Shown here: positions 6,997 to 15,619 of the stretch, piece after piece
Layout: the number at the start of each line of letters is the position of its first letter
Position numbering within the stretch: position 1 is the stretch's first letter
Assembly (NCBI GenBank): GCA_965652025.1
Contig: CBFGTM010000027.1
Span: forward strand, 1 to 50,346
Origin: CAVVWJ01 sp965652025
GTDB lineage: Bacteria > Gemmatimonadota > Gemmatimonadetes > Gemmatimonadales > GWC2-71-9
Length of the DNA: 50,346 bases
Direction of reading: 5' to 3'
Notes under the pieces: model-generated
The model's input: only the letters and a program-made list of their open reading frames with translations
Told to the model about the DNA's origin: nothing
Database searches by the model: none
Program-made: the position numbers and the translations under genes

Positions 6997-8960
6997 CAGC
7001 GCCACTCCTCGACGATGCGGTCACCAACATCGGGCCAATCCCACACGATCTTCTCGCGGCTCCGCACTCCGCTGGCCGGTGCCAGCACGCCGCTGGTCCG
7101 CACCGCCCCCGACTTTCGCGGCGCCCGGGGCACTGAGCCTTCGAGCACCTCCCTGGCGAGCGCGGCTGTCGGGGCGGCGCCCTGCGTTTCGGCCGCATTG
7201 AGCACTCGCTGAAGCAGGCCCTGCACTGCCCGGACCGACTCAGCCGGACGGGACCCGAGGTACGCGGTGAGCTCGGGATCCACAGCACCAACCTTGGCCT
7301 GCAGCAGACGCTCGATGACCTGCTGCCGGATCTCGCGCTCCGGTGCCAGGAGGTCCACTACCAACCCGCCTTCCAGCCGGGTCCGCAGCCGGCTCTCCAC
7401 GGCTGTCATCTCGCCGAGGGGGATTGCCGAGGTAAACACCATCTGCTTGCCGGTCTCGGCCAGAAAATTGAACAGGACGAAGAGCTCGTCCTGGGTGCGG
7501 TCCTTTTCCGCGACCAGGTGAACATCGTCCAGCAGAAATGCGGCCGTGCCTCGGTACCTGGCGCGCCAGGCGCCCACCGCGTCGCGGTCTATCGCCTCGA
7601 TCAGCTCGCCGGTGAACTCATGAGCACTTAGGCAGGCGACCGAGCCCTTCGATCGTACCGCCAGCGCATTGCCTAGGGCATGCAGCAAGTGCGTCTTCCC
7701 TACTCCACTTGGGCCCACAATGACCAGCGGGTTGTAGCGGCTGGCGGGGTCGGCAACAACGGCCCGAGCAGCTTGCAGTGCGATGCGATTGCCGGCCGAT
7801 TCGAACAGATCGTCGAGGCGCCAGATGGGCAGCGGGGCCGGAGGTGGATGCGCTCCCTGCCGCGCCCGTTGGGTGATCGCCTCGGCTCCGGTAATGTCAT
7901 CGGGATCGCGAAATGCGGTGGAGCCGGCCAGTGAGGGTGCCAACTCCGCCGCCTCGGCGTGGAGGGCCTGCAGCCGGCGGACGTCGGACTCGAACTGGTT
8001 TAGGGCCTGTTCCGGATCGGCGGTCATCTCCCGTTGCAGGAGAGCTTCCAGCCGGGCAGTGCTGAATCCCTCGCCTTCCCATCGCAGAATGGCGGCCGCC
8101 ACCTTGGTACGCCAGGAATCCACCTGCTGCGCTACGGTGGCCGAGACCTCGGACAGAAAGTCGCTGAACTCATCGACCCTCGCCGCCGTTTCTTCCCGCC
8201 CGACCTGCTCCAGGTGCTCGGACTTCTCCGGCTTCTCCGGCTTCTCCCCTGTTGCCAGCGCCCGCGCCTGCTCCGGCTTGAGCGGTGCATCACTCACTGC
8301 CTGAAACGCGACCAGCCGGTTCAGCGCGCCGAGCAGCTCCCGTACGTTGTCGATCACCAGCGAGCCGACCGCCTCGAGCACGCCTTCGCCGAAGCGGGCT
8401 TTCCGCTCCTCCGCCTTGCGGCGGAGAATGGCGACCCTGGTCTCGTAGTCGGGAGCGCCGATGTCGATCACTAGACCGCCGGCAAAGCGCCGGATCAGCC
8501 GTTCATCGAGGGCTTCGATTTCAGCCGGCGGACGGTCGCTGGTCAGCACGATCTGGCGGTTGGCGGTCTGAAGAGCATCGCTGAGCCGAAGCAGCTCGGC
8601 CTGCATCTCCCGGCGGTGGGTCAGAAACTGTACATCGTCCACCAGCAGCAGGTCCACATCGATGAACCGCCGGCGATAGGCTTCGCCCTGGCCCGCCGCG
8701 ACGGCGGCGTGGAACGACTCGACGAATTCATCGAGCGTCAGATACTCGACCGAGAGCCGCGGATTGATGGCTCTGGCAGCATGGCCGATCCCCATCAGCA
8801 GATGGGTCTTGCCCAGTCCGGGCCGGGCGTAAATGAAAAGTGGGTTGTACACGGTACCGGGCGACTCCGCCACCGCCTTGGCCGCGGTGAAGGCCAGCCG
8901 GTTCGCCGCGCCGACGACGAGCGTGTCGAAGCGGTAGAGGGGATTGAGCGTGGCGGTCAC
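6996..8960 (-). CDS. tandem DnaA-type AAA+ ATPase lacking the DNA-binding domain
   Basis: Two DnaA domain III-like AAA+ modules lie in one 654-residue chain. Module 1 (about 5-230) has Walker A at 45-52 (ARPGLGKT, with Ala replacing the first Gly), Walker B LLLVDDVQF at 104-112, a box VII RRFAGGL and a sensor II-like R in VRELLGALNRL. Module 2 (about 378-610) has Walker A GPSGVGKT at 416-423, FLLDDVH at 475-481 and RTRLEGGL. Between them is a charged linker (about 235-345, Glu/Lys-rich then helical). The helix-turn-helix domain IV of replication initiator DnaA is absent, so this is not the initiator. It overlaps mglA upstream (4 bp) and the DUF4388 gene downstream (1 bp), which ties it to the GTPase/chemosensory module. 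Function is unknown. Confidence 0.85.
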   Translation of the reverse strand: MTATLNPLYRFDTLVVGAANRLAFTAAKAVAESPGTVYNPLFIYARPGLGKTHLLMGIGHAARAINPRLSVEYLTLDEFVESFHAAVAAGQGEAYRRRFIDVDLLLVDDVQFLTHRREMQAELLRLSDALQTANRQIVLTSDRPPAEIEALDERLIRRFAGGLVIDIGAPDYETRVAILRRKAEERKARFGEGVLEAVGSLVIDNVRELLGALNRLVAFQAVSDAPLKPEQARALATGEKPEKPEKSEHLEQVGREETAARVDEFSDFLSEVSATVAQQVDSWRTKVAAAILRWEGEGFSTARLEALLQREMTADPEQALNQFESDVRRLQALHAEAAELAPSLAGSTAFRDPDDITGAEAITQRARQGAHPPPAPLPIWRLDDLFESAGNRIALQAARAVVADPASRYNPLVIVGPSGVGKTHLLHALGNALAVRSKGSVACLSAHEFTGELIEAIDRDAVGAWRARYRGTAAFLLDDVHLVAEKDRTQDELFVLFNFLAETGKQMVFTSAIPLGEMTAVESRLRTRLEGGLVVDLLAPEREIRQQVIERLLQAKVGAVDPELTAYLGSRPAESVRAVQGLLQRVLNAAETQGAAPTAALAREVLEGSVPRAPRKSGAVRTSGVLAPASGVRSREKIVWDWPDVGDRIVEEWR

Positions 8961-9559
8961 GCGACTGCGCTTCCCGCTGCCAGGCGCTTGAGTACCTGCT
9001 CGGATACGCCCTTCAGGGTTTCGAACACGCCGGTTCCGTGCAGTGCATCGGCACTGAAGCTCCGCACCGAACGGAAATTCAACGCATCGTCCATTTCGTC
9101 GTGGGTGAGGATCAGATCCTTCGGAAGGTCCTGCTTGTTGTATTGGAAGACCACCGGCAGCTGGCGGATATCCACGCCCTGCGCCAGCAGATTGTCCTGC
9201 AGGTTCTGCAGGCTTTCCAGATTGTCATCGAAGCGCCGCGCCTGGCTGTCGGCCACAAACACCACCCCGTCGGCGCCCTGGAGCACCAGCTTGCGGGTGG
9301 CGTTGTAGTAGCTCTGGCCCGGCACGGTGTAGAGCTGGAACTTGGTAGTGAAGCCGGAGATCGACCCCAGCTCGAGAGGCAGGAAGTCGAAAAATAGAGT
9401 GCGGTCGGTTTGGGTGGCCAGCGATACCATCCGTCCCCTGCGAGGCTCTGGTACCCGGCCGTAGACGTACTGCAAGTTGGTCGTCTTGCCCGACCGCCCA
9501 GGGCCGTAGTAGACGATCTTGCAGGTGATCTCGCGAGCGGTGAAGTTGACCAGAGACAT
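8957..9559 (-). CDS. mglA: MglA-type small Ras-like GTPase
   Basis: The 200-residue protein begins with the P-loop GPGRSGKT (19-26), followed by TDRTLFFDFLPL (51-62, switch I region of MglA proteins), switch II TVPGQSYY (78-85) and the base-specificity motif NKQD (141-144). MglA-GTP marks the leading pole in gliding and twitching bacteria such as Myxococcus and is turned off by its roadblock partner MglB. Two roadblock genes lie immediately upstream (5-bp gap to the nearer one) and would supply the GAP or scaffold. The start overlaps nothing upstream, and its stop overlaps the AAA+ gene by 4 bp. Confidence 0.93.
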   Translation of the reverse strand: MSLVNFTAREITCKIVYYGPGRSGKTTNLQYVYGRVPEPRRGRMVSLATQTDRTLFFDFLPLELGSISGFTTKFQLYTVPGQSYYNATRKLVLQGADGVVFVADSQARRFDDNLESLQNLQDNLLAQGVDIRQLPVVFQYNKQDLPKDLILTHDEMDDALNFRSVRSFSADALHGTGVFETLKGVSEQVLKRLAAGSAVA

Positions 9560-9564
9560 ACCGG

Positions 9565-10026
9565 TTACCGTCCGAAGAGTTCTTTGAGACTGGTGTTGAG
9601 CTCTCGCTCGAAGTGCTCGGGCAGCGGCTGTCCCTGGGGCTGTTCCCGCGGCGCCGCGGTCACCAACTGCTCTACCATTTGATCAAAGAAGAGCTGCACC
9701 AGGCCCACACTGGTTTCCGAGCCGAACACGACCAGTCCGATCCAGCGGCCTCTCGGCGTGCCGAACGCCGACAGCATGCAGCTCTGCCGATTCCCGCCAT
9801 GCACCAGCGCCGCAAATCGGGGCGATCCCATCACCTTGGCCAGCTCCTCGGTCGAGGCCACGATGGCCGCGCCGAGAGCCGCTGCCGTCATCACTTCCAC
9901 CGAGCGCGTGAATCCGTGCTGGGCCACGACCTGACCGGAGGTGGTCATCAGCAGGATGATCCGAGCCGATGATTCGTCGATGAACGTCTGCAGCGGCCCG
10001 GCCACCCAAGGTTCGAGGGCACGCAT
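9565..10026 (-). CDS. roadblock/LC7-like protein, possible MglB-type partner of MglA
   Basis: The fold is inferred from a central pattern typical of roadblock/LC7 proteins: a hydrophobic strand IILLMTTSGQVVAQHGF, a long Ala-rich helix VMTAAALGAAIVASTEEL, a strand pair around SCMLSAFGTPRGRWIGLVVF, and helix VGLVQLFFDQMVEQL. A polar C-terminal tail (about 120-153) ends in LNTSLKELFGR. Such dimers bind Ras-like GTPases, with MglB as GAP for MglA. It sits directly before mglA and overlaps the preceding roadblock gene by one base. Which of the two single-domain roadblock proteins is the GAP cannot be told from sequence. Confidence 0.8.
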   Translation of the reverse strand: MRALEPWVAGPLQTFIDESSARIILLMTTSGQVVAQHGFTRSVEVMTAAALGAAIVASTEELAKVMGSPRFAALVHGGNRQSCMLSAFGTPRGRWIGLVVFGSETSVGLVQLFFDQMVEQLVTAAPREQPQGQPLPEHFERELNTSLKELFGR

Positions 10027-10373
10027 CAGACCAGGCGTCCAACCGCATCGAGCATCTGCATGCGAGCCAGTCCCAGATTCGCCTCGGTGCCGGCCACCGC
10101 CACCAGCACCAGATCACTGCGCCCGGGCGCAGCCAGAACTGAACCGCTCTTGCCTTTCAGATGCACAAAGGTGGGCGCGCGCATCCCGGCGCGATTCGTA
10201 GCACGATCCAGCCTTTGCACCAGGCTTGCGGCCAGTGCCGCGATGGCGCGGCCGTCGATCCCCTCCATCAGCCGCTCGGCGACAACCAACCCGTCGCTCC
10301 CCGAGATCAGCAGCGATCCCCTGATCCCGGGGACCTGGGTGATCCGCTCCAGAGCGGCGTCGGCTTCCGTCAT
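10026..10373 (-). CDS. roadblock/LC7 protein (MglB-like)
   Basis: From the ATG at 10373, which overlaps the preceding stop as ATGA, the protein has about 115 residues and is a single roadblock/LC7 domain. It shows RITQVPGIRGSLLISGSDG (helix then strand), VVAERLMEGIDGRAIAALAA (strand-helix) and LVLVAVAGTEANLGLARM (strand-helix). This is closer to the canonical MglB pattern than its neighbour. An ATG six codons earlier is possible but would lengthen the overlap to 22 bp. The tandem of two roadblock genes followed by mglA suggests a heterodimeric or two-partner regulator of the GTPase. Confidence 0.85.
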   Translation of the reverse strand: MTEADAALERITQVPGIRGSLLISGSDGLVVAERLMEGIDGRAIAALAASLVQRLDRATNRAGMRAPTFVHLKGKSGSVLAAPGRSDLVLVAVAGTEANLGLARMQMLDAVGRLV

Positions 10374-11230
10374 TGCTCGCTGACTAGCCATTCCCGAGCC
10401 TCGCGTGCAGCCCGCTCGGCGATGAGGCCGAGCCGCGCCATGGGTAGCGATGGGTCTCTGACCGTGAGCAACATCGTCTCAGGCGTCGGCGCCACCAGAT
10501 ACAGATTGCCCTCGGGAGACTCCACCGCGATGGCCTGCCAGCCGCCGAGTCCAAGGAGCCGGCTGGTGCGGGCGGCTTCCTTGGATACACCAGCCAGCTC
10601 CGCCGCTACTCCGTCACCCACATCCTGATTGGCGGGACTCAGCAGCGTGCCGTTCAGTCGCAGTCCATTCCCGTCTACCAGCATGATCCCCTTCTGGCTT
10701 CCGCCATTTTCGCCCGGGTCGGCCATCACCTCTGCCGCCGCGGCCGACCCCGCGGAGGGAGCGCTTTCCACGGCGGGAGCTGCCGGGACCGGAGGGCTCT
10801 CCGGCCGGGCGGGTTCGGAAGCGGGCCGGCTGATCGAGCCGCGGATGCGCTCGATTGCCTGCCGGATGCTGCTGTCGTCCGGATCGATCTCGGCCGCGCG
10901 TCGCAGATGATCCGTGGCGGCCGGCACGTCGCCAGCCCTGAAGTAGAGGAACCCCAGTCCCTTCAACGCGCCGATCCTCATCGGGTCGAATCGCAGCGCA
11001 TCGGCCCAGGCGTCGAATGCGCCCGCCAGATCGCCCTGATCACTGAGAATCCGGGCCAGGAGATCGTGCGCGTCCCCCAGCGCTGGATAGCGGCTGAGTC
11101 CCCCCCGGGCCACCTTGTACGCCGCATCGAGCTGGCCTCGCCGGCGCAGCGCTTCACCCAGCTCGAGGAAAGCCAGGCTGGACGGCTCCTCGGCTACCCG
11201 TGCGGTAAGGGTCTTGATGTCGTCAGTCAC
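10370..11230 (-). CDS. TPR protein with C-terminal roadblock/LC7-like domain
   Basis: The start is taken at GTG 11230, which overlaps the preceding stop by 8 bp and has GGAG upstream. A longer reading from 11296 would begin deep inside the previous gene. Residues 1-125 contain about three TPR units (LGEALRRRGQLDAAYKVARG and similar). A Pro/Ala-rich linker covers about 130-170. The C-terminal part from about 172 has a roadblock-like pattern: GIMLVDGNGLRLNG, then a helix with AAELAGVSKEAARTSRLLG, and strands IAVESPEGNLYLVAP and MLLTVRD. It is the first of three consecutive genes for roadblock-type proteins and probably joins the TPR scaffold to the GTPase module. Confidence 0.78.
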   Translation of the reverse strand: MTDDIKTLTARVAEEPSSLAFLELGEALRRRGQLDAAYKVARGGLSRYPALGDAHDLLARILSDQGDLAGAFDAWADALRFDPMRIGALKGLGFLYFRAGDVPAATDHLRRAAEIDPDDSSIRQAIERIRGSISRPASEPARPESPPVPAAPAVESAPSAGSAAAAEVMADPGENGGSQKGIMLVDGNGLRLNGTLLSPANQDVGDGVAAELAGVSKEAARTSRLLGLGGWQAIAVESPEGNLYLVAPTPETMLLTVRDPSLPMARLGLIAERAAREAREWLVSEQ

Positions 11231-12257
11231 GGTAACGCTCCAACTCTTCAGCCAAAATTTCTGCCGCCTGGCGAAGCCGCTCGACTTCGGGAGCAAGCGC
11301 CTCTTCAGCCGGCGTGCGGGTGCCCAACCGGGACCAGCCCTTCCAGGTATCAGCCGCTCCCCGGAAGCGTCCCAGTGCCGCCTGACACAGGCCGAACAGC
11401 CGACGGGCCTCGGGCATCAGCGGATCGGTATGCAGGACCTCCTGCACCAGTGTCGCCGCCTTCCCGAACTCTCCCTTGCCGAGTGCCTGCCGCACCGGTC
11501 CCAGCGAAGTCCCATGATCGCCATGCTCGTTACTGGATCCGTTGTCCAGCACCACCACGCCGGCTGCGGCAAGGGTGTAGACGGTGCGGGCGACATCGAA
11601 CTCCGAGCGGCCCAGCGAATCCGCCAGCGCATACAGGTCGCGTTGCCCGTCGATCGCAGCGAGCACCTCCCACTCGAACGGCACCAGGTCGAGCTTGCCG
11701 TTCGAGGGGGTGTCGGGTGGTGGCAGCCGGGGCACCACTCTGAGGTGCGGCACTTTGGCCTCGATACGAGACCACTCGTCCAACCGCCGGGCCGACTCCA
11801 TCAGCAGTCCCTCGGTCGCTATCCGTACCGGGGATTCGACCAATGCTTCGCTGAGGGCGCCCTCCTCGAATCGGAAATGGCCCTCGGTCCAGCTGAGCAG
11901 ATCGAGGAGAGCTTCCTCGATCTGCACCTTGAGCTGCCGCTCCAGCTCCCGTCGGGATATGGCGCCCAGGCCCACCAGGATATCCCCCAACCGCCGGGCA
12001 TCTCCCTTTTCCTGGAGGGCGAGGGCTCGATCGAGATCCTTGGCCGTAATCTTGTTCATGCGGACCAACCGAGTCCCGAAGCGCTGAGGATTCTTTCCCA
12101 GGGTGGCTGCCACGACGCCGCCCCGGTCAAAGGACACCGAGGCCGCGGTCTGCCGCAGCTCCGAGGTCACCCGCAGCACCCCGGTTTTGCGTCCCAGATC
12201 GAGCAGCTGGAAGACGTCCTGGATATGGAACTCCTTCAGTGGCCCTTCCAGTGGCAT
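11223..12257 (-). CDS. DUF4388 (PATAN) protein with MshEN-like repeats
   Basis: The N-terminus MPLEGPLKEFHIQDVFQLLD is a clear DUF4388/PATAN start. Residues 59-82 and 89-112 form two 24-residue units with an R-x-G/RLG start, an I-T/I-S step and terminal Q, six residues apart, as in MshEN c-di-GMP-binding proteins. The first unit has Asn at the usual mid-repeat Gly, the second keeps it. DUF4388 resumes to about residue 150 (LLSWTEGHFRFEEG). The rest is helical, with a PATAN-associated region around 200-240 and a short TPR-like segment near 265-310. It is a paralogue of the longer protein at 5380-6996. Its ATG overlaps the giant TPR gene by one base. Confidence 0.8.
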   Translation of the reverse strand: MPLEGPLKEFHIQDVFQLLDLGRKTGVLRVTSELRQTAASVSFDRGGVVAATLGKNPQRFGTRLVRMNKITAKDLDRALALQEKGDARRLGDILVGLGAISRRELERQLKVQIEEALLDLLSWTEGHFRFEEGALSEALVESPVRIATEGLLMESARRLDEWSRIEAKVPHLRVVPRLPPPDTPSNGKLDLVPFEWEVLAAIDGQRDLYALADSLGRSEFDVARTVYTLAAAGVVVLDNGSSNEHGDHGTSLGPVRQALGKGEFGKAATLVQEVLHTDPLMPEARRLFGLCQAALGRFRGAADTWKGWSRLGTRTPAEEALAPEVERLRQAAEILAEELERYRD

Positions 12258-14986
12258 CAGTTCGCTCCGACGAAGATGTGCTGCAGGTCGCGGGCGGAGC
12301 GGGCTCTGCTGCGGGCCTCATTGGCGAAGGGACTCTGAGGATCGAGTTGAATGACCCGTTCCCACGCCTGCACCGCGCTGTCGAACTGGCGCTGCCGGGC
12401 GTAGCCGGTGCCCTGGTAGTACAAGGTTTCCGCGTGATTGGGATCGAACCTGAGCACCCGGGCAAAGGCCTCCAACGCCTGGACAGTACGGCCGTCCTCC
12501 AGGAGGGCGCGGCCCAGCGCCGTCAGCACCTCCAGCTCGTAAGGATCGGCTTCCAGCACCTGGACCAACACTGGAATGGCAGTCTGGGGCGAATGGGTTC
12601 GGCGGAGGAGGTCTGCCAGAGCCAGCGCCGCCCGGCCGTAGGTGGGGAGCAGGTCCAGCGCCCGCTCGTAGGCGGTCCGGGCAGCGACCCAGTTGCGCTG
12701 CTCCTCTTCCAGCGCTCCCAGCTCGCACCAGACCCGCACCATGGAGGGATCGATGCGCAAGGCGGTGGTGAACGAATCGAGGGCGGCGGCGCGATCGCCC
12801 AGGCGTACCTGGCTTTGGGCCTGCAGGTGGAAGAGGTCGGGGCGGCCGGGGGCGAGCGCCTGGGCCTCGCCTACCGCCTCAAGGGCGCCGGCGGCATCGC
12901 CCAAGGCAAGCCGCACCCGAGCCTTCGCGGCGAGCACCTCGGCATCACCCTTCACCAGCGATCCCAGTTCCTGGGCTACGGGGCCGGCTTCCTCCGCCCG
13001 GTTCAGAGCCAACAAGGCCCGGATCTCCCCTAGCATCGCCTCAGCGTGCGTGGGTGCCAGCGCCCGAGCCTGCCGGTACCGCTCCAGGGCTTCGCCATAG
13101 AGTCCGCGGCGCGCGAAGATGTCGCCCAACATCACCGCGGTTGCACCGGCCGGTGCCCCGCGTGCCATGGCTCGGCTCAGCTCGTTGGAAGCGAGATCGA
13201 GCAGCCCTTTGGCGATCAGGTTGCGAGCGACGGCTAACGACTCGTCGGCCGGGCCGGGTGCATATGGTCCAGCGGCGGGAGCCAGCTCCTCGAACAGACG
13301 GTCGAGGGCCGGTGGATCGAAGCTGAATTCCCCCGCCAGTTTTTCACCACTCACATCGGCGATGAGCTCCGGCGCGATGGCAATGGTCGGGTCTTCGTAC
13401 TGCAGATCGATGGCGAGGGAAAACTTCTGAGGCACGTACAACGACTCGAGCTCCAGCGCTCGGCGGGTCTCCCGGAGGGCTCCGTCGAAATCGCCCAGCT
13501 GACTCAACACGAAGCTCAGATTGTAGTGCGCGGCTGCGAAGTCCGCGTCGATGTCTACCGCCCGGCCGAAGGCATTGCGCGCCTCCTCGAAGCGCTTGAG
13601 CTCGACCAGTACTAGTCCCACACCGTTCCACCCGGTGGCGCTGGCCGGCTGCTCTCCCAGCGCCCGCTGGTATTCTTGCAACGCCTCCTTGAGCTGCCGC
13701 CGCTGCAACAGCAGCAGCGCCAGATTCAGTCGGGCAGTCAGTAGTGGCTGAGCGCTCTCCAGGGCCCGCCGCAATGCGGTGACGGCGGCATCATTACCGG
13801 TTTCGCTCGCCCGGATGACGCCGAGGTTGTTCCAGGCCAGTTGATAGGCCGGATCGATGGCGACCGCCTTCCCATAGGATTCGATCGCGTCGGCCCGCCT
13901 TCCCGACTGATGCAGGCAGACGCCCCGCTCGTTCCACAGCTTGGGGGAGTCGGGAAACTCCCCTACCAGGTCCTCATACAGCCCGAGGGCTGCGGCGAGA
14001 TCGCGGCGCAGCAGGTGTACCTCGGCCATTGCTTGGAGATTGAGGCGCCGGTCCTCGCCGGCATCGAGAGCCAGCTGATATTCCCGAAGGGAGTCGTCGT
14101 AGTACCCCTGCTGTCGCAGCGCGAGACCGAGATTGTAGTGGGCCAGCAGGGCACCGGGGATGGACTGCGGGGAAGCGGGGACGCTAGGAGGTTGGGAAGC
14201 AGTATCCTGCCGCGCATCAGAGGCGCGCTTGTTCGCATCCCCGCTTCCCCCCTTCCCCGCTTCCACCCGCTGGAGTGACAGATTGGCCTGTGCTCTGGCC
14301 AGCATGGGATTGAGGGCAACGGCCTGCTTGGTGGACGCCTTGGCCGCCTCGTGCTGACCCAGGTCGCCATAGACGAAAGCGAGCAGGTAGTGCGCTTCCG
14401 CGTATTCCGGATTCCGGGCTACCGCCTCTTTGAGCGCGACCAGCGCCAGCTCGGTGAGTCCCCGATTGTACAGCACCTCGCCTCGATAGAACCGGGCGAC
14501 CGGATTGTCCGGCTCCTGGTCGCACGCCCGCGCCAGCCAGTCGCTGGCTGCATCGAGCCGCCCGCGCGCCTTCTCGGCTAGACCGAGCTGCAGCATGGCG
14601 GGGACGTCCTGGGGATGAGTGGCCAGCAGGGCTTCGAACTCGGTGACTGCCTCGGCGTGACGTCCCAGCATGGCGTACGCCCGTCCTAGCTCCCACCGCG
14701 CCTCCCGATCCTTCGGCTTATGGCTGACCCGCTGCTTCAGCTCCTCGATCCGGCGGTCGTAATGGCCGCCATCGCGATAGGCAATCTCCAGGTTGGTCTG
14801 GGCCACCTGCATCTTGGAGTCGAGCTCGAGTGCGCGGGCAAACTCGGCGATCGCCTCCTCGATCAGTCCCTTTTGGTAGTAGAGGACCCCGAGATTGTTG
14901 TGCGCTCCCGCGTCGGAGGGATCGATGCGGCGGGCAAAGGAACGGAGGACAGTAAGATCGCGCTCCGAAAGCGCGGGCGCCGGCAT
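12257..14986 (-). CDS. large TPR array protein (909 residues)
   Basis: Almost the whole protein is TPR: about twenty 34-residue units starting at residue 24 (AHNNLGVLYYQKGLIEEAI) and ending near residue 890 (YYQGTGYARQRQFDSAVQAW). No signal peptide or catalytic domain is seen. The array is interrupted at about residues 240-274 by a low-complexity Gly/Ser/Pro segment encoded by DNA containing a 13-bp inverted repeat. The gene lies three bases after cheC and shares one base with the next DUF4388 gene. A protein of this kind could organise the chemosensory and GTPase components into one complex, but that is inference. Confidence 0.85.
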   Translation of the reverse strand: MPAPALSERDLTVLRSFARRIDPSDAGAHNNLGVLYYQKGLIEEAIAEFARALELDSKMQVAQTNLEIAYRDGGHYDRRIEELKQRVSHKPKDREARWELGRAYAMLGRHAEAVTEFEALLATHPQDVPAMLQLGLAEKARGRLDAASDWLARACDQEPDNPVARFYRGEVLYNRGLTELALVALKEAVARNPEYAEAHYLLAFVYGDLGQHEAAKASTKQAVALNPMLARAQANLSLQRVEAGKGGSGDANKRASDARQDTASQPPSVPASPQSIPGALLAHYNLGLALRQQGYYDDSLREYQLALDAGEDRRLNLQAMAEVHLLRRDLAAALGLYEDLVGEFPDSPKLWNERGVCLHQSGRRADAIESYGKAVAIDPAYQLAWNNLGVIRASETGNDAAVTALRRALESAQPLLTARLNLALLLLQRRQLKEALQEYQRALGEQPASATGWNGVGLVLVELKRFEEARNAFGRAVDIDADFAAAHYNLSFVLSQLGDFDGALRETRRALELESLYVPQKFSLAIDLQYEDPTIAIAPELIADVSGEKLAGEFSFDPPALDRLFEELAPAAGPYAPGPADESLAVARNLIAKGLLDLASNELSRAMARGAPAGATAVMLGDIFARRGLYGEALERYRQARALAPTHAEAMLGEIRALLALNRAEEAGPVAQELGSLVKGDAEVLAAKARVRLALGDAAGALEAVGEAQALAPGRPDLFHLQAQSQVRLGDRAAALDSFTTALRIDPSMVRVWCELGALEEEQRNWVAARTAYERALDLLPTYGRAALALADLLRRTHSPQTAIPVLVQVLEADPYELEVLTALGRALLEDGRTVQALEAFARVLRFDPNHAETLYYQGTGYARQRQFDSAVQAWERVIQLDPQSPFANEARSRARSARDLQHIFVGAN
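14169..14250. repeat. 13-bp inverted repeat inside the large TPR gene
   Basis: GGGGAAGCGGGGA at 14169-14181 is exactly complementary to TCCCCGCTTCCCC at 14238-14250, and TCCCCGCTTCC is repeated directly at 14254-14264. The segment encodes the only non-TPR stretch of the 909-residue protein and keeps the frame. It looks like a small palindromic element or local expansion inserted between two TPR units. Confidence 0.7.
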
Positions 14987-14989
14987 GTC

Positions 14990-15610
14990 CTAGGGCAGGC
15001 GAATGGCGTCGAAGATGGAACGCAGGGACGACACGTCGGGCAAGAGCAGACCGTGACCGCCCAGTGATTCGTCGGTTCCTTCCATCCGAAAGGCGGTCTC
15101 CACACAAAAGGCGTAGTCCCGGTCGTGCCCGAAGTTGATATGCGCGGCGGTGAGCACTGCGCCGCTCAGGTCAATCACCAGGCTGGGCACCGACGGCACC
15201 AGCATCATTCCCATGAAGTCACTCAACGCGTTGAGATAGGCGCTGGCCAGGATGTTCCCCGTCTCCTTGAGCCCGGACTGTTCCATGTCGCCCAGCTCGC
15301 CGGTGGTGCCGATCGGCCGCCGAAAGAGAAAATCACAAAGGGTGTAGGCGGCACGCTGGGGAAACAGAACCATGGCACGTCCAGTGAGGTCGCCCATCAT
15401 GTGCATGAGCACGGCAGCTACCACGGCATCGGCAGCGCCCACCAGGTCGCAGGCTTCCTCGAGGGGCCGGACGTACACCCGGGGAACTGTGATCATGATC
15501 TTGCGATTGGTCATTCCGGATAGCGCGGTGGCGGCGTGCCCCGCGCCGATGTTGGCCACTTCCCGGATGGCATCGAGCTGGGACTCCTTGAGGTCGCGCA
15601 CATCTTCCAT
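14990..15610 (-). CDS. cheC: CheC, CheY-P phosphatase
   Basis: Both phosphatase helices of the CheC family are present: E17/N20 in REVANIGAGHAATALS and E116/N119 in LKETGNILASAYLNALS. Each pair places Glu and Asn to attack the aspartyl phosphate of CheY. The length of 206 is normal. CheC lowers CheY-P and, in systems with CheD, links that to receptor modification; cheD is 10 kb further along the same operon. It lies 9 bp after cheA and 3 bp before the large TPR gene. No CheZ or FliY-type phosphatase is seen. Confidence 0.95.
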   Translation of the reverse strand: MEDVRDLKESQLDAIREVANIGAGHAATALSGMTNRKIMITVPRVYVRPLEEACDLVGAADAVVAAVLMHMMGDLTGRAMVLFPQRAAYTLCDFLFRRPIGTTGELGDMEQSGLKETGNILASAYLNALSDFMGMMLVPSVPSLVIDLSGAVLTAAHINFGHDRDYAFCVETAFRMEGTDESLGGHGLLLPDVSSLRSIFDAIRLP

Positions 15611-15619
15611 GACAGTCTC

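Noticed and set aside
6034..7212. Plus-strand open frame of 392 codons
   Set aside because: It lies opposite the DUF4388-TPR and AAA+ genes, has no ribosome site and resembles no family.
6996..8960. Chromosomal replication initiator DnaA
   Set aside because: There are two AAA+ modules but no domain IV helix-turn-helix, and no dnaN, recF or origin-like box cluster nearby.
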